Shown: positions 8,949-16,675 of the stretch, one piece after another | Layout: every line of letters starts with the position of its first letter | Position numbering within the stretch: position 1 is the first letter of the stretch | NCBI RefSeq assembly: GCF_026891095.1 | Contig: NZ_JAPTNL010000008.1 | Coordinates: 81,453-145,452 of the forward strand | Reading direction: 5' to 3' | Length of the DNA: 64,000 bases | Source: Roseovarius salincola | Lineage (GTDB): Bacteria; Pseudomonadota; Alphaproteobacteria; Rhodobacterales; Rhodobacteraceae | Made by a program: the position numbers and the translations under genes | Notes under the pieces: model-generated | Seen by the model: only the letters and a program-made list of their open reading frames with translations | What the model was told of the DNA's origin: nothing | Databases searched by the model: none

Positions 8949-10207
8949 CCGTCAATCTGACTACGCTCGATAACGGGTTTCGCATCGTCACCGAACATAT
9001 GCCAAGCCTCGAATCCGCCGCCATCGGGATCTGGGTGAATGTCGGGGCGCGTCACGAACGCGCCGAACAGAACGGCATCGCGCATTTCCTGGAACACATG
9101 GCCTTCAAGGGCACCGAGACGCGCAGCGCGCTGGCCATCGCCGAGGCGATCGAGGATGTGGGCGGCTATATCAACGCCTATACCAGCCGCGAGGTCACCG
9201 CCTATTACGCGCGGGTGCTCAAGGATGACGTGCCGCTGGCGCTTGACGTGGTGGCCGACATCCTGCGCAACCCGGTCTTCGAGGGCCGCGAGATCGAGGT
9301 CGAGCGCGGTGTGATCCTCCAAGAGATCGGCCAGGCGCTGGATACGCCCGACGACATCATTTTCGACTGGCTTCAGGAAAAGGCCTATCCCGACCATCCG
9401 CTGGGGCGCACGATCCTTGGCCCCGAGGAACGCGTCGGGGCCTTCTCGCGCGCTGATCTCGAAGGGTTCGTCAAGGAACATTACGGCCCCGGCCAGATGG
9501 TGCTGGCCGCCGCCGGCGCGGTCGATCACGACGCGCTGGTGCGCGCCGCCGAGCGGCTCTTCGGCGACATGGCGCCCAAGGCGCCCTATGTGCCCGATAC
9601 CGCGCGTTTCGCCGGGGGCGAAAGTCGCCGGGTCAAGGAACTGGAACAGGCGCATTTCGCGCTGGCCTTCGAGGGGCCGGATTACGCGCATCCCGATATC
9701 TACGCCGCGCAGATCTACGCTTCGGCGCTGGGCGGGTCGATGTCCTCGCGGCTGTTTCAGGAAGTCCGCGAACGGCGCGGGCTGTGCTATACGATCTTTG
9801 CGCAGGCCGGGGCCTATGCCGATACCGGCATGATGACGATCTATGCGGGCACCTCGCGCGACGAGATGGCCAATCTGGCGCAGATCACCATCGACGAGAT
9901 GAAACGCGCCGCCGGGGATTTCCGCCCAGACGAGATAGAACGCGCCCGCGCACAGATGAAAGCGGGCCTGCTGATGGGGCTTGAAAGCCCCTCGAACCGG
10001 GCCGAACGGCTGGCGCGGATGCTCCAGATCTGGGGCCGCATTCCGCCCCTCGACGAGGTGATCGGCCGGATCGACGCCGTGAGCCTTTCGGATGTGCGCG
10101 CGCTGGCCGAACGCACGATCAGCACCGCCCCCGCCGCAATGGCGCTTTACGGTCCGGTCGAAGCCGCGCCCAGCCTTCAGGCGCTCCAGGACAGGCGCGC
10201 CGCGTGA
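8945..10207 (+). CDS. M16-family zinc peptidase (processing-peptidase like)
   Basis: This 420-residue protein belongs to the pitrilysin/mitochondrial processing peptidase beta group. The inverted zinc motif HxxEH is seen in HFLEHMAFKGT near residue 57, with the downstream Glu in the ERGVILQEI region, and the C-terminal inactive-type M16 domain follows (SRLFQEVRERRGLCY). The start is TTG, overlapping the thrC stop, with AAGGAA upstream. Placement right after thrC is conserved in Rhodobacterales. The physiological substrate is not known. Confidence 0.93.
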   Translation: MTVNLTTLDNGFRIVTEHMPSLESAAIGIWVNVGARHERAEQNGIAHFLEHMAFKGTETRSALAIAEAIEDVGGYINAYTSREVTAYYARVLKDDVPLALDVVADILRNPVFEGREIEVERGVILQEIGQALDTPDDIIFDWLQEKAYPDHPLGRTILGPEERVGAFSRADLEGFVKEHYGPGQMVLAAAGAVDHDALVRAAERLFGDMAPKAPYVPDTARFAGGESRRVKELEQAHFALAFEGPDYAHPDIYAAQIYASALGGSMSSRLFQEVRERRGLCYTIFAQAGAYADTGMMTIYAGTSRDEMANLAQITIDEMKRAAGDFRPDEIERARAQMKAGLLMGLESPSNRAERLARMLQIWGRIPPLDEVIGRIDAVSLSDVRALAERTISTAPAAMALYGPVEAAPSLQALQDRRAA

Positions 10208-10791
10208 TGTTCATCCCGCGCCGGAAAGTCAGGATCGAGACCGAGCGTCTGACCCTGCGCCAGCCGGTGCTGACCGATTACCGCGAATGGTCCGCCCTGC
10301 GCGAGGAAAGCGCCGCTTTCCTCATTCCGTGGGAGCCGACATGGGCCGATGATCACCTTGCGCGCAAGGCGTTCTCCAACCGGGTCTACTGGGCGCAGCG
10401 ATCGATCGCGCATTGCACCGCGCTGCCGCTCTTCCTGATCCGGCGCGAGGATAACGTGCTGGTCGGGGCGATCACGCTCGACAATATCCGCCGCGGCCCC
10501 GCACAGGCCGGGACGCTGGGCTACTGGACGGGCGCGGCCTTTGCACGCCAGGGCTACATGCGCGAGGCCATCCTCGCCGTGGTGCATCACGCCTTCGAGC
10601 GTCTTGACCTCAGCCGGATCGAGGCCGCCTGCCTCCCCGAGAATCAGGCGTCACGCGGCTTGCTGGAAAAATGCGGCTTCAAATACGAGGGCGTCGCGCA
10701 AAGCTATCTTCAGATCAACGGGCGCTGGCGGACGCATGTTCTTTATGCATCGCTCAGGCGGGACCGGCGCGGGCGCACGGCAACAGGCTGA
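10207..10791 (+). CDS. GNAT acetyltransferase, RimJ/RimL-like
   Basis: A protein of about 194 residues with the RimJ/RimL layout: N-terminal TERLTLRQPVLTDYREW, the acetyl-CoA loop ARQGYMREA, and the C-terminal PENQASRGLLEKCGFKYEG motif typical of enzymes acetylating protein N-termini (including ribosomal proteins). The real substrate is unknown. The start is ATG at 10207, overlapping the last base of the M16 stop; a GTG immediately before is also possible. Confidence 0.88.
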   Translation: MFIPRRKVRIETERLTLRQPVLTDYREWSALREESAAFLIPWEPTWADDHLARKAFSNRVYWAQRSIAHCTALPLFLIRREDNVLVGAITLDNIRRGPAQAGTLGYWTGAAFARQGYMREAILAVVHHAFERLDLSRIEAACLPENQASRGLLEKCGFKYEGVAQSYLQINGRWRTHVLYASLRRDRRGRTATG

Positions 10792-10842
10792 CGAGACCGG
10801 ATTTCGTGCTATCCTTTCCCAAGGTCACGGGAGGTTGCATTC

Positions 10843-11676
10843 ATGATCCGTTTCGTCTTCGCTCTTGTCTTCGCGCAGATCTGCCTCGGCGCGCCCGCCC
10901 TCGCGCAGCAGGACCGCCGCCCGAGCCATTGCATCGCCATCGCGCAGACCACGCCGGGGATTGCCTATCTTCACAAGGCCAGCTTTCGCGATCCGGTGCC
11001 GGATCATTCGGTGCGCCTGCGCTATATCGCGCATGCGTCCTTTCTGATCCAGACCGAAGACGGGCTGTCGGCGGTCACCGATTTCACCGGCTTTGTGGGC
11101 AATGTCGATTTCATCCCCGATGTCGTGACCATGAACCATGCCCATTCGACCCATTGGACCGCCAACCCCGACCCGTTGATCCCCAATGTCCTGCCCGGCT
11201 GGGGCGAATTTGGCGAGGGGGTGGATCATCATGTCGATCTCGGGTCCATGCTGGTGCGCAATGTACCCACCGATATCCGAAGCTGGGACGGCACGGTCGA
11301 AACCAACGGCAACTCGATCTTCGTCTTCGAGGCGGCGGGGCTGTGCATCGCACATCTTGGCCATCTGCATCACGAACCGAGCGATGAACAATACGCGGCG
11401 CTGGGGCGGATGGATGTGGTGATGGCGCCGGTCGATGGCGGGCTGACGCTGCCGCTCGAGAACATGATGAACGTGCTGCGCCGCACCAAGGCGCGGATCG
11501 TGATTCCGATGCACTGGTTCGCCGATGGCTCGCTGGGGCGGTTCCTGTCGGGAATGGAGGATGCCTTCGACATCATCGACACCGGCGCGCATGAGATCAC
11601 CGTTTCGCTGCGCAGCCTGCCCGCACGGCCCACGATCATGGTGCTGCGCCCGGCCTATCTGCGCGAGGACGAGTAG
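10843..11676 (+). CDS. secreted MBL-fold metallo-hydrolase (UlaG-like)
   Basis: A 277-residue protein with a cleavable signal peptide (MIRFVFALVFAQICLGAPALA) followed by a metallo-beta-lactamase fold. The metal region reads TMNHAHSTHW, close to the usual HxHxDH but with Thr where Asp is expected. Later metal-site regions are HLGHLHHEP and PMHWFADG, as in the UlaG/lactonase-like branch. A strong GGGAGG site precedes the start. It stands alone after rimL-like and before the FAD oxidase gene. The substrate is unknown. Confidence 0.82.
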   Translation: MIRFVFALVFAQICLGAPALAQQDRRPSHCIAIAQTTPGIAYLHKASFRDPVPDHSVRLRYIAHASFLIQTEDGLSAVTDFTGFVGNVDFIPDVVTMNHAHSTHWTANPDPLIPNVLPGWGEFGEGVDHHVDLGSMLVRNVPTDIRSWDGTVETNGNSIFVFEAAGLCIAHLGHLHHEPSDEQYAALGRMDVVMAPVDGGLTLPLENMMNVLRRTKARIVIPMHWFADGSLGRFLSGMEDAFDIIDTGAHEITVSLRSLPARPTIMVLRPAYLREDE

Positions 11677-11760
11677 CGCGGCGCGCATCGGTCTCCTCCC
11701 TTCTCGTCCCGTCGGGCAGGAAGAACTGGACTGCGCGGCGCCACATGGTAGCAAAGCCCC

Positions 11761-13179
11761 ATGACTCTCAATCCCGTGACCCCCGCCTTCATCGCCGACC
11801 TCAAGGCGGCGCTTCCCGAAACCGCCCTGCGTGAAACCGCACCGCATTACCTCGAAGAGCCGCGCGGGCGCTGGCAGGGGCAGGCAGGTGTCGTGGTGGC
11901 GCCGCAGACCACCGAGGATGTGGCGACGGTGATCCGCGCCGCAGCGGCGGCGCGCGTGCCGGTGGTGCCCTATGGCGGGGGCACGGGGCTGGTGGGCGGG
12001 CAGATTGCGCCCGACGGCCCCGCGCCGGTGGTGCTGAGCCTCGAGCGGATGCGCGCGGTGCGCGCGATCCACCCGCGCGAGAACCTGATGCTGGTCGAGG
12101 CGGGCGCGATCCTCTCCGATGTCCATGACGCCGCCGCCGGGGCCGGGCTTCTCTTTCCGCTCAGCATCGCCGCCAAGGGCAGCGCGCGGATCGGCGGCTT
12201 GCTGGCGACCAATGCGGGGGGCGTGAACGTGCTGCGCTACGGCAATGCGCGCGAGCTGTGTCTGGGCCTCGAGGCGGTGCTGCCCGACGGGCAGGTCTGG
12301 CACGGGCTCAAGCGGCTGCGCAAGGACAATACGGGCTATGACCTCAAGGACCTTCTGATCGGCGCCGAAGGCACGCTGGGCGTGATCACCGCCGCCACCT
12401 TGCGCCTTGCGCCCCGGCCCGCGGGCGAGGGCACGGCGCTGATGGTGGTCGAAAGCCCGGCGGCGGCGCTCGATCTGCTGTCGCTGGCGCGCGACCAGCT
12501 GGGCGAAGGGGTGAGCGCCTTTGAACTCATCCACCGCGCCGGGCTCGATTTCCTTGCCGAAACCCTGCCGGACATCCGCCAGCCCTTCGCCGAGCCCCCC
12601 GAATGGTTCGTGCTGGTCGATATCGGCCTTGCGCGCGGCCTCGATCCGGGCACGGCGCTCGAGACGCTCTTTGCCGAAGGGCTGGAGGCGGGGCTGGTAA
12701 GCGACGGCATGATCGCCCAGAGCGAGGCGCAGCGCCATGATTTCTGGGAAATGCGCGAGCAGATTCCCGAGGGCAACCGGCTGATCGGCGCGTTGAGTTC
12801 GCATGACATCTCGCTGCCGCTCGAGGCGATCCCGGATTTCATCGCCCGCGCGCCTGATCATATCGCCCGGCTTGGCGCGTTCCGCATCAACTGTTTCGGG
12901 CATCTGGGGGATGGCAACCTGCATTACAACGTCTTTCCCGCCCAAGGCCAGCGGCGCGACGACCATCTTGACGCGCGCGACGCGATCACGCGCTGCGTGC
13001 ATGACCTGGTTCACGACATGGGCGGCTCGGTCAGCGCCGAACACGGGATCGGGCGGCTCAAGGTCGGGGATCTCGAACGCTATGGCGACCCGGCCAAGCT
13101 CTCGGCGATGCGCGCGATCAAATCGGCGCTCGACCCTCTGGGTATCATGAACCCCGGCGCGGTGCTCAGGCAGGCGTGA
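11761..13179 (+). CDS. FAD-binding oxidase, GlcD / D-2-hydroxyglutarate dehydrogenase type
   Basis: A 472-residue FAD enzyme of the VAO/PCMH family. The FAD-binding part has VPYGGGTGLVGGQ (near residue 66) and NAGGVNVLRYGNARELCLG. The C-terminal catalytic domain has the metal-site histidines in CFGHLGDGNLHYNVFP and EHGIGRLK. This layout fits D-2-hydroxyglutarate or D-lactate dehydrogenases and GlcD, and the exact substrate cannot be told apart here. It is followed by a convergent terminator region. Confidence 0.9.
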   Translation: MTLNPVTPAFIADLKAALPETALRETAPHYLEEPRGRWQGQAGVVVAPQTTEDVATVIRAAAAARVPVVPYGGGTGLVGGQIAPDGPAPVVLSLERMRAVRAIHPRENLMLVEAGAILSDVHDAAAGAGLLFPLSIAAKGSARIGGLLATNAGGVNVLRYGNARELCLGLEAVLPDGQVWHGLKRLRKDNTGYDLKDLLIGAEGTLGVITAATLRLAPRPAGEGTALMVVESPAAALDLLSLARDQLGEGVSAFELIHRAGLDFLAETLPDIRQPFAEPPEWFVLVDIGLARGLDPGTALETLFAEGLEAGLVSDGMIAQSEAQRHDFWEMREQIPEGNRLIGALSSHDISLPLEAIPDFIARAPDHIARLGAFRINCFGHLGDGNLHYNVFPAQGQRRDDHLDARDAITRCVHDLVHDMGGSVSAEHGIGRLKVGDLERYGDPAKLSAMRAIKSALDPLGIMNPGAVLRQA

Positions 13180-13218
13180 TCCGGATGAGCGCCTGCGGCG
13201 CGCCCGATGCGTTTGGTC

Positions 13219-13323
13219 AGGGGGCGCGGCCCCCTCTTGGCCTTCGGCCAATTCACCCCCGGAGTATTTTTCGCAAGATGAAGGGCAGGGCGCATCCCGG
13301 GCTTCATCTTGCCCAAAATACTC
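13219..13323. terminator. convergent terminator region with a Rhodobacterales-type palindrome
   Basis: Three inverted repeats sit between the convergent FAD oxidase and DUF6505 genes: AGGGGG/CCCCCT (13219-13235), TTGGCC/GGCCAA (13237-13251), and a long palindrome in which GAGTATTTT and GCAAGATGAAG (13262-13283) mirror CTTCATCTTGC and AAAATACTC (13302-13323). The right arm recurs, slightly changed, at 50508-50530. Symmetry suits a bidirectional terminator. Confidence 0.7.
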
Positions 13324-13353
13324 GAATGCAACGGTTCAGGCCGGGTGCGGCGC

Positions 13354-13833
13354 TTATTCGTCGGGTGTGGCGTGGATCGCGAATTGTTCCAGCCCGGCCT
13401 CCTGCGCCTCGATCACGCGAAAGCTTTCGCGCACGCCCGCGTCGGTCAGCTCGCGCGCCACGGTCAAGAGGGTGTTGGGGGCGTGTTCCTCGCAAAGCTC
13501 GGTCATATGGGCGATTTCGGCCGCGGCCACAGGGTGGGCGGCGGTGATGTCGGGGGCGCCGTAGAGATCGACGAAATGCTGTGCCAGCGTCTGCGTAAGC
13601 GCGTCGCGTTCGGCGGGTTCGACCGTGGTGACCGCGACGAAAGTCACACGGCCCGATGTCTCGAGCCCAAGCCAGCCATTGGCGAAGGCCTGGCGCTGCT
13701 TGCCGGTCAGGTCGGCCTCGGTCCAGTCCGAGAATTCGAACCCGCCGGGGATGCACCATTCGCCGGTGCGCGCCGGATTGGCATAGACCCGCAGGTCGCT
13801 TTCGTCGAAATGGATCGCGCGCGCCAGTTTCAT
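13354..13833 (-). CDS. DUF6505-family protein
   Basis: A 159-residue soluble protein starting MKLARAIHFDESDLRV, with no signal peptide or membrane segment. The sequence and place match the DUF6505 family that regularly follows a biotin/lipoate ligase-like gene in Rhodobacterales. Its ATG overlaps the stop of that gene (ATGA on the minus strand), indicating coupled translation. The function is unknown; linkage to biotin or lipoate attachment is inferred from context only. Confidence 0.78.
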   Translation of the reverse strand: MKLARAIHFDESDLRVYANPARTGEWCIPGGFEFSDWTEADLTGKQRQAFANGWLGLETSGRVTFVAVTTVEPAERDALTQTLAQHFVDLYGAPDITAAHPVAAAEIAHMTELCEEHAPNTLLTVARELTDAGVRESFRVIEAQEAGLEQFAIHATPDE

Positions 13834-14543
13834 TTTTCCTGCTCCAGTATCGTGCTCAGCGCCACAAGATGGGTCTTTGCGTTCTCGTCGCGCAGGAGCA
13901 TGCCGAAATTCTCGTCGATGCCAAGGAAGGTGCCCGTGAGTTCGCCTTGCGTCACCGGCTCGCCGATCCCTTTCGCGAGGCCGCGCCATTGTGCGTGCAG
14001 GGCGCGCGGCCCTTCGTCTTCCCAGCGGGTGATCCAGTTGAGCGTATGGCGCGCCCAGGCTTCGAGCAGTTCGGTCGCGTCCACATCGGCGCAGCCCTCG
14101 TCGTAAAGCGCGGTGGTGTCGGGCTGAGCGCCGCCGTCATGCGCACCCGCCGCAAGCAGCGGCAATTCGAGCCCCACCACCAGCCAGCCTGGCAGCTCGT
14201 CGGGGCGCGCATGGCCGGCCATGACGCGCAGCCGCCCGCAGGCGGCGCCGTTCACCCGCAGTCCGCCGGCCCATTCCAGATGCACCGCCACTTCCGGCGG
14301 GCCAAGCGCGCCGAGCGCGTTCTGGAACCCCAGGGCGCAGGCGGGCAGCATGGCCATCGCCTGTTCCAGCGGCACTTCGGGGGCCATGACAAGCGCCGCC
14401 GCCAGCCGGTTCGCCGCGATATTATGGACGATCAGCCCCGCGTCGCAGCCAAGTGCGGCCATGGCGCAGGCCTTGTCGAACGGGTCGATCCCGGCATCCA
14501 CCGGGTGGCCCGACATCAGCGGCGGGAAGGCGGGTTCGCTCAT
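13830..14543 (-). CDS. biotin/lipoate protein ligase family protein
   Basis: A 237-residue protein with the fold of the BPL/LplA catalytic domain: AALVMAPEVPLEQAMAML, LEWAGGLRVNGAACGRLRVM (where ligases carry the WPNDV/GGKK-like stretch) and GWLVVGLELPL. Several classical biotin ligase residues are altered, and a small C-terminal domain follows. It could attach biotin or lipoate, or be a divergent relative. The start MSEPAFPPLM is chosen because upstream codons are not conserved in character and the Mrp gene ends just upstream. It is coupled to the DUF6505 gene. Confidence 0.8.
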   Translation of the reverse strand: MSEPAFPPLMSGHPVDAGIDPFDKACAMAALGCDAGLIVHNIAANRLAAALVMAPEVPLEQAMAMLPACALGFQNALGALGPPEVAVHLEWAGGLRVNGAACGRLRVMAGHARPDELPGWLVVGLELPLLAAGAHDGGAQPDTTALYDEGCADVDATELLEAWARHTLNWITRWEDEGPRALHAQWRGLAKGIGEPVTQGELTGTFLGIDENFGMLLRDENAKTHLVALSTILEQEK

Positions 14544-14553
14544 GCGGTGCCCC

Positions 14554-15618
14554 TCATGCCACGCCTTGCGCCACCAGCGCGCGGGCCACGTCGCGGAAGG
14601 CCTGCGCCTGGGGTGCGTCGGGTTTGGAGACCACGATCGGCGCGCCGCCATCCGAGGCGGTGCGGATGTCGATATGCAGCGGCACTTCGGCCATCAGCGG
14701 CACGCCCATCTTCTTGCATTCCGCCTTGACGCCGCCATGGCCGAAGACGTGTTCCTCATGGCCGCACTGGCTGCAGATATGGGTGGACATGTTCTCGATC
14801 ATGCCCAGCACCGGCACCTTGAGCTGGTTGAACATGTCGATCCCCTTGCGCGCATCCAGAAGCGCCACGTCCTGCGGGGTCGAGACGATGATCGCCCCGT
14901 CCACCACCGCCTTTTGCGCCAGTGTCATCGACACGTCGCCCGTGCCCGGCGGCAGATCCACCAGCAACACGTCGAGCGCGCCCCATTGCACCTGCATCAG
15001 CATCTGCTGCAGCGCCCCCATCAGCATCGGCCCGCGCCAGACCACCGCCTGATCCTCGTTGGTCATCAGCCCGATCGACATCATGGTGACACCGTGATTG
15101 CGCATCGGCAGGATGGTCTTGCCGTCGGGGCTGGCGGGGCGGCCCGACACGCCCAGCATCCTGGGCTGGCTGGGGCCGTAGACATCGGCATCCAGCAGCC
15201 CCACGCGCCGCCCCTCGGCGGCCAGCGCGCAGGCGAGATTGGCCGAGACCGTGGATTTGCCGACCCCGCCCTTGCCGCTGGCGATGGCGATGATGTGGTT
15301 CACGCCGGGCACGCGCTCTGGCCCCTTCGCTTCGGGCTTGCGCTGCGCCTTCAGGTCGGGGGGCGCCTTGGCACTGTGGGCGGTCAGCACCGCCGAGACC
15401 TCGGTCACGCCGTCAAGCGCTTTCACAGCCGCCTCGGCGGCGGCGCGCACGGGTTCGTAGATATCCGCCCTGGCCGGGTCGATCTCGAGCACGAAGCGCA
15501 CCGCGCCGCCCTCGACATTCAGGCCGCGCGTGATGCCCGCCGCGACGATATCGGAGCCGCTCTGCGGATCGTTGATCTCTTTGAGCGCCGCGAGGACGCC
15601 ATCTCTTGTCAATGCCAC
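14554..15618 (-). CDS. Mrp/NBP35-family iron-sulfur carrier ATPase
   Basis: A 354-residue P-loop protein that carries and hands over Fe-S clusters in the cytosol (family knowledge). It has an N-terminal MIP18/DUF59-type domain (residues about 1-80), then the deviant Walker A IASGKGGVGKSTVSANLA near residue 120, the conserved DLPPGTGD, and the cluster-binding CxxC in HICSQCGHEEHVFG. It is preceded by the small DUF6494 gene on the same strand, with two bases between them. Confidence 0.95.
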   Translation of the reverse strand: MALTRDGVLAALKEINDPQSGSDIVAAGITRGLNVEGGAVRFVLEIDPARADIYEPVRAAAEAAVKALDGVTEVSAVLTAHSAKAPPDLKAQRKPEAKGPERVPGVNHIIAIASGKGGVGKSTVSANLACALAAEGRRVGLLDADVYGPSQPRMLGVSGRPASPDGKTILPMRNHGVTMMSIGLMTNEDQAVVWRGPMLMGALQQMLMQVQWGALDVLLVDLPPGTGDVSMTLAQKAVVDGAIIVSTPQDVALLDARKGIDMFNQLKVPVLGMIENMSTHICSQCGHEEHVFGHGGVKAECKKMGVPLMAEVPLHIDIRTASDGGAPIVVSKPDAPQAQAFRDVARALVAQGVA

Positions 15619-15620
15619 GG

Positions 15621-15824
15621 TCAGTCCTGTCCCTTGATGGTGCCGGTCACTTCATGTTCGACGTCCAGCCCCTCGATTGTCAGGACCATCCGGGCCTTGA
15701 AGCTGCGCCCCTCGAGGTCGCCTGCATTACGCAGCGCTTCCTCGATCGCCTGTTGCGAGGTGACGCCCACCTGCTTGAGGAACTTGCGCATGGACATGTT
15801 GTAATCGCTGATGTCGTTGCTCAT
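15621..15824 (-). CDS. DUF6494-family small protein
   Basis: A 67-residue soluble protein (MSNDISDYNMSMRKFLKQVG...) matching the DUF6494 type found next to mrp in Rhodobacterales. The start at 15824 follows a GGGAG site on the minus strand; an earlier in-frame ATG at 15845 would add seven basic residues. The function is unknown. Adjacent and co-directional with mrp, so possibly linked to Fe-S work. Confidence 0.78.
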   Translation of the reverse strand: MSNDISDYNMSMRKFLKQVGVTSQQAIEEALRNAGDLEGRSFKARMVLTIEGLDVEHEVTGTIKGQD

Positions 15825-15886
15825 GTCGGTCTCCCTTCGTTTCAAGATCGTTGACGCGAGACGCCCCGGTTATCTACCCTTGGGCC

Positions 15887-16675
15887 ATGCGCCGCATCGT
15901 TTCAATCCACTGTCGCAGCTTTCGCGCGCTTTGCGCGGGTTGCGTTCTTGCGGCCTGCATCGGGCTGGCCCTGCCGGGGGCTGCCGCGGCGGACAGGCTG
16001 CGCCTCGCTGTGCCGCAGGCGCTGCGCGACAGTGGTCTCTTGACATATGTGCTGCCGCGTTTCTCTCTCAAGACCGGGGTGGGGGTCGATCTCGTGCCCG
16101 AAGGGGCCGAGGCCGAACTGAGCCTCGAGGCGGGCGGCACGGGGCGCGCTGTGTTCGCGGGGCCGCAGGCCACATGGCGGATGACACTGCATGACAGCGG
16201 CCATGCGGACGCGGCGCGGTTTGCCGACTGGCTGCGTTCCGATATCGGCCAGCGCACGGTCGCCGCCTACGAGTTGGACGGTGAGACACCCTTCAGCCCG
16301 CCCGAGCGCGCCGAGGCCACCCGCGTGGCGCCGACATTCGCGGGGGATGCGGCGCTGGGCAAGACCCTTTCGAATGATCTGTGCGGGCGCTGCCATGTGG
16401 TCTCCGAAGAGACCCGCATGAACGATATCGGCTCCACCCCGTCCTTTTTCATGCTGCGCGCGATGCGGGACTGGGCGCGGCGGTTCGAGACCTTCTATGT
16501 TCTCAACCCGCACCCGTCCTTTACCCAGGTCGAGGACGTCACCCCGCCCTTCCATATCGAGCGCCCGCCCCCGATCATCCCGGTCGAGATGAGCCTTGAT
16601 GATCTCGAGGCGATCATGGCCTATGTCGCCGCCATGACGCCGGCCGATCTGGGCGCGCCGATCCGGCATCAGTGA
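15887..16675 (+). CDS. periplasmic c-type cytochrome with an N-terminal TupA-like (tungstate-binding-like) segment
   Basis: A 262-residue exported protein. Residues 1-35 form a signal peptide ending LALPGAAAA. Residues about 37-137 resemble a shortened TupA/ModA-type oxyanion-binding protein: SGLLTYVLPRFSLKTGVGVD matches the first strand and helix, and FADWLRSDIGQRTVAAYELD matches the last helix; the middle lobe is mostly missing. The rest is a cytochrome c domain with one heme site C166-x2-C169-H170 and a possible axial Met in one of the Met residues from about 183 to 252. It lies beside the formate dehydrogenase genes, which need Mo or W, and converges on the polyferredoxin gene with a 7-base overlap. 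The cytochrome call is firm, the TupA relation is my inference. An upstream TTG at 15851 was rejected because it delays the signal peptide. Confidence 0.8.
   Translation: MRRIVSIHCRSFRALCAGCVLAACIGLALPGAAAADRLRLAVPQALRDSGLLTYVLPRFSLKTGVGVDLVPEGAEAELSLEAGGTGRAVFAGPQATWRMTLHDSGHADAARFADWLRSDIGQRTVAAYELDGETPFSPPERAEATRVAPTFAGDAALGKTLSNDLCGRCHVVSEETRMNDIGSTPSFFMLRAMRDWARRFETFYVLNPHPSFTQVEDVTPPFHIERPPPIIPVEMSLDDLEAIMAYVAAMTPADLGAPIRHQ

Noticed and set aside
10825..13251. Long minus-strand open frame opposite the MBL and FAD oxidase genes
   Set aside because: Shadow of two clear plus-strand genes; low-complexity composition and no domain.
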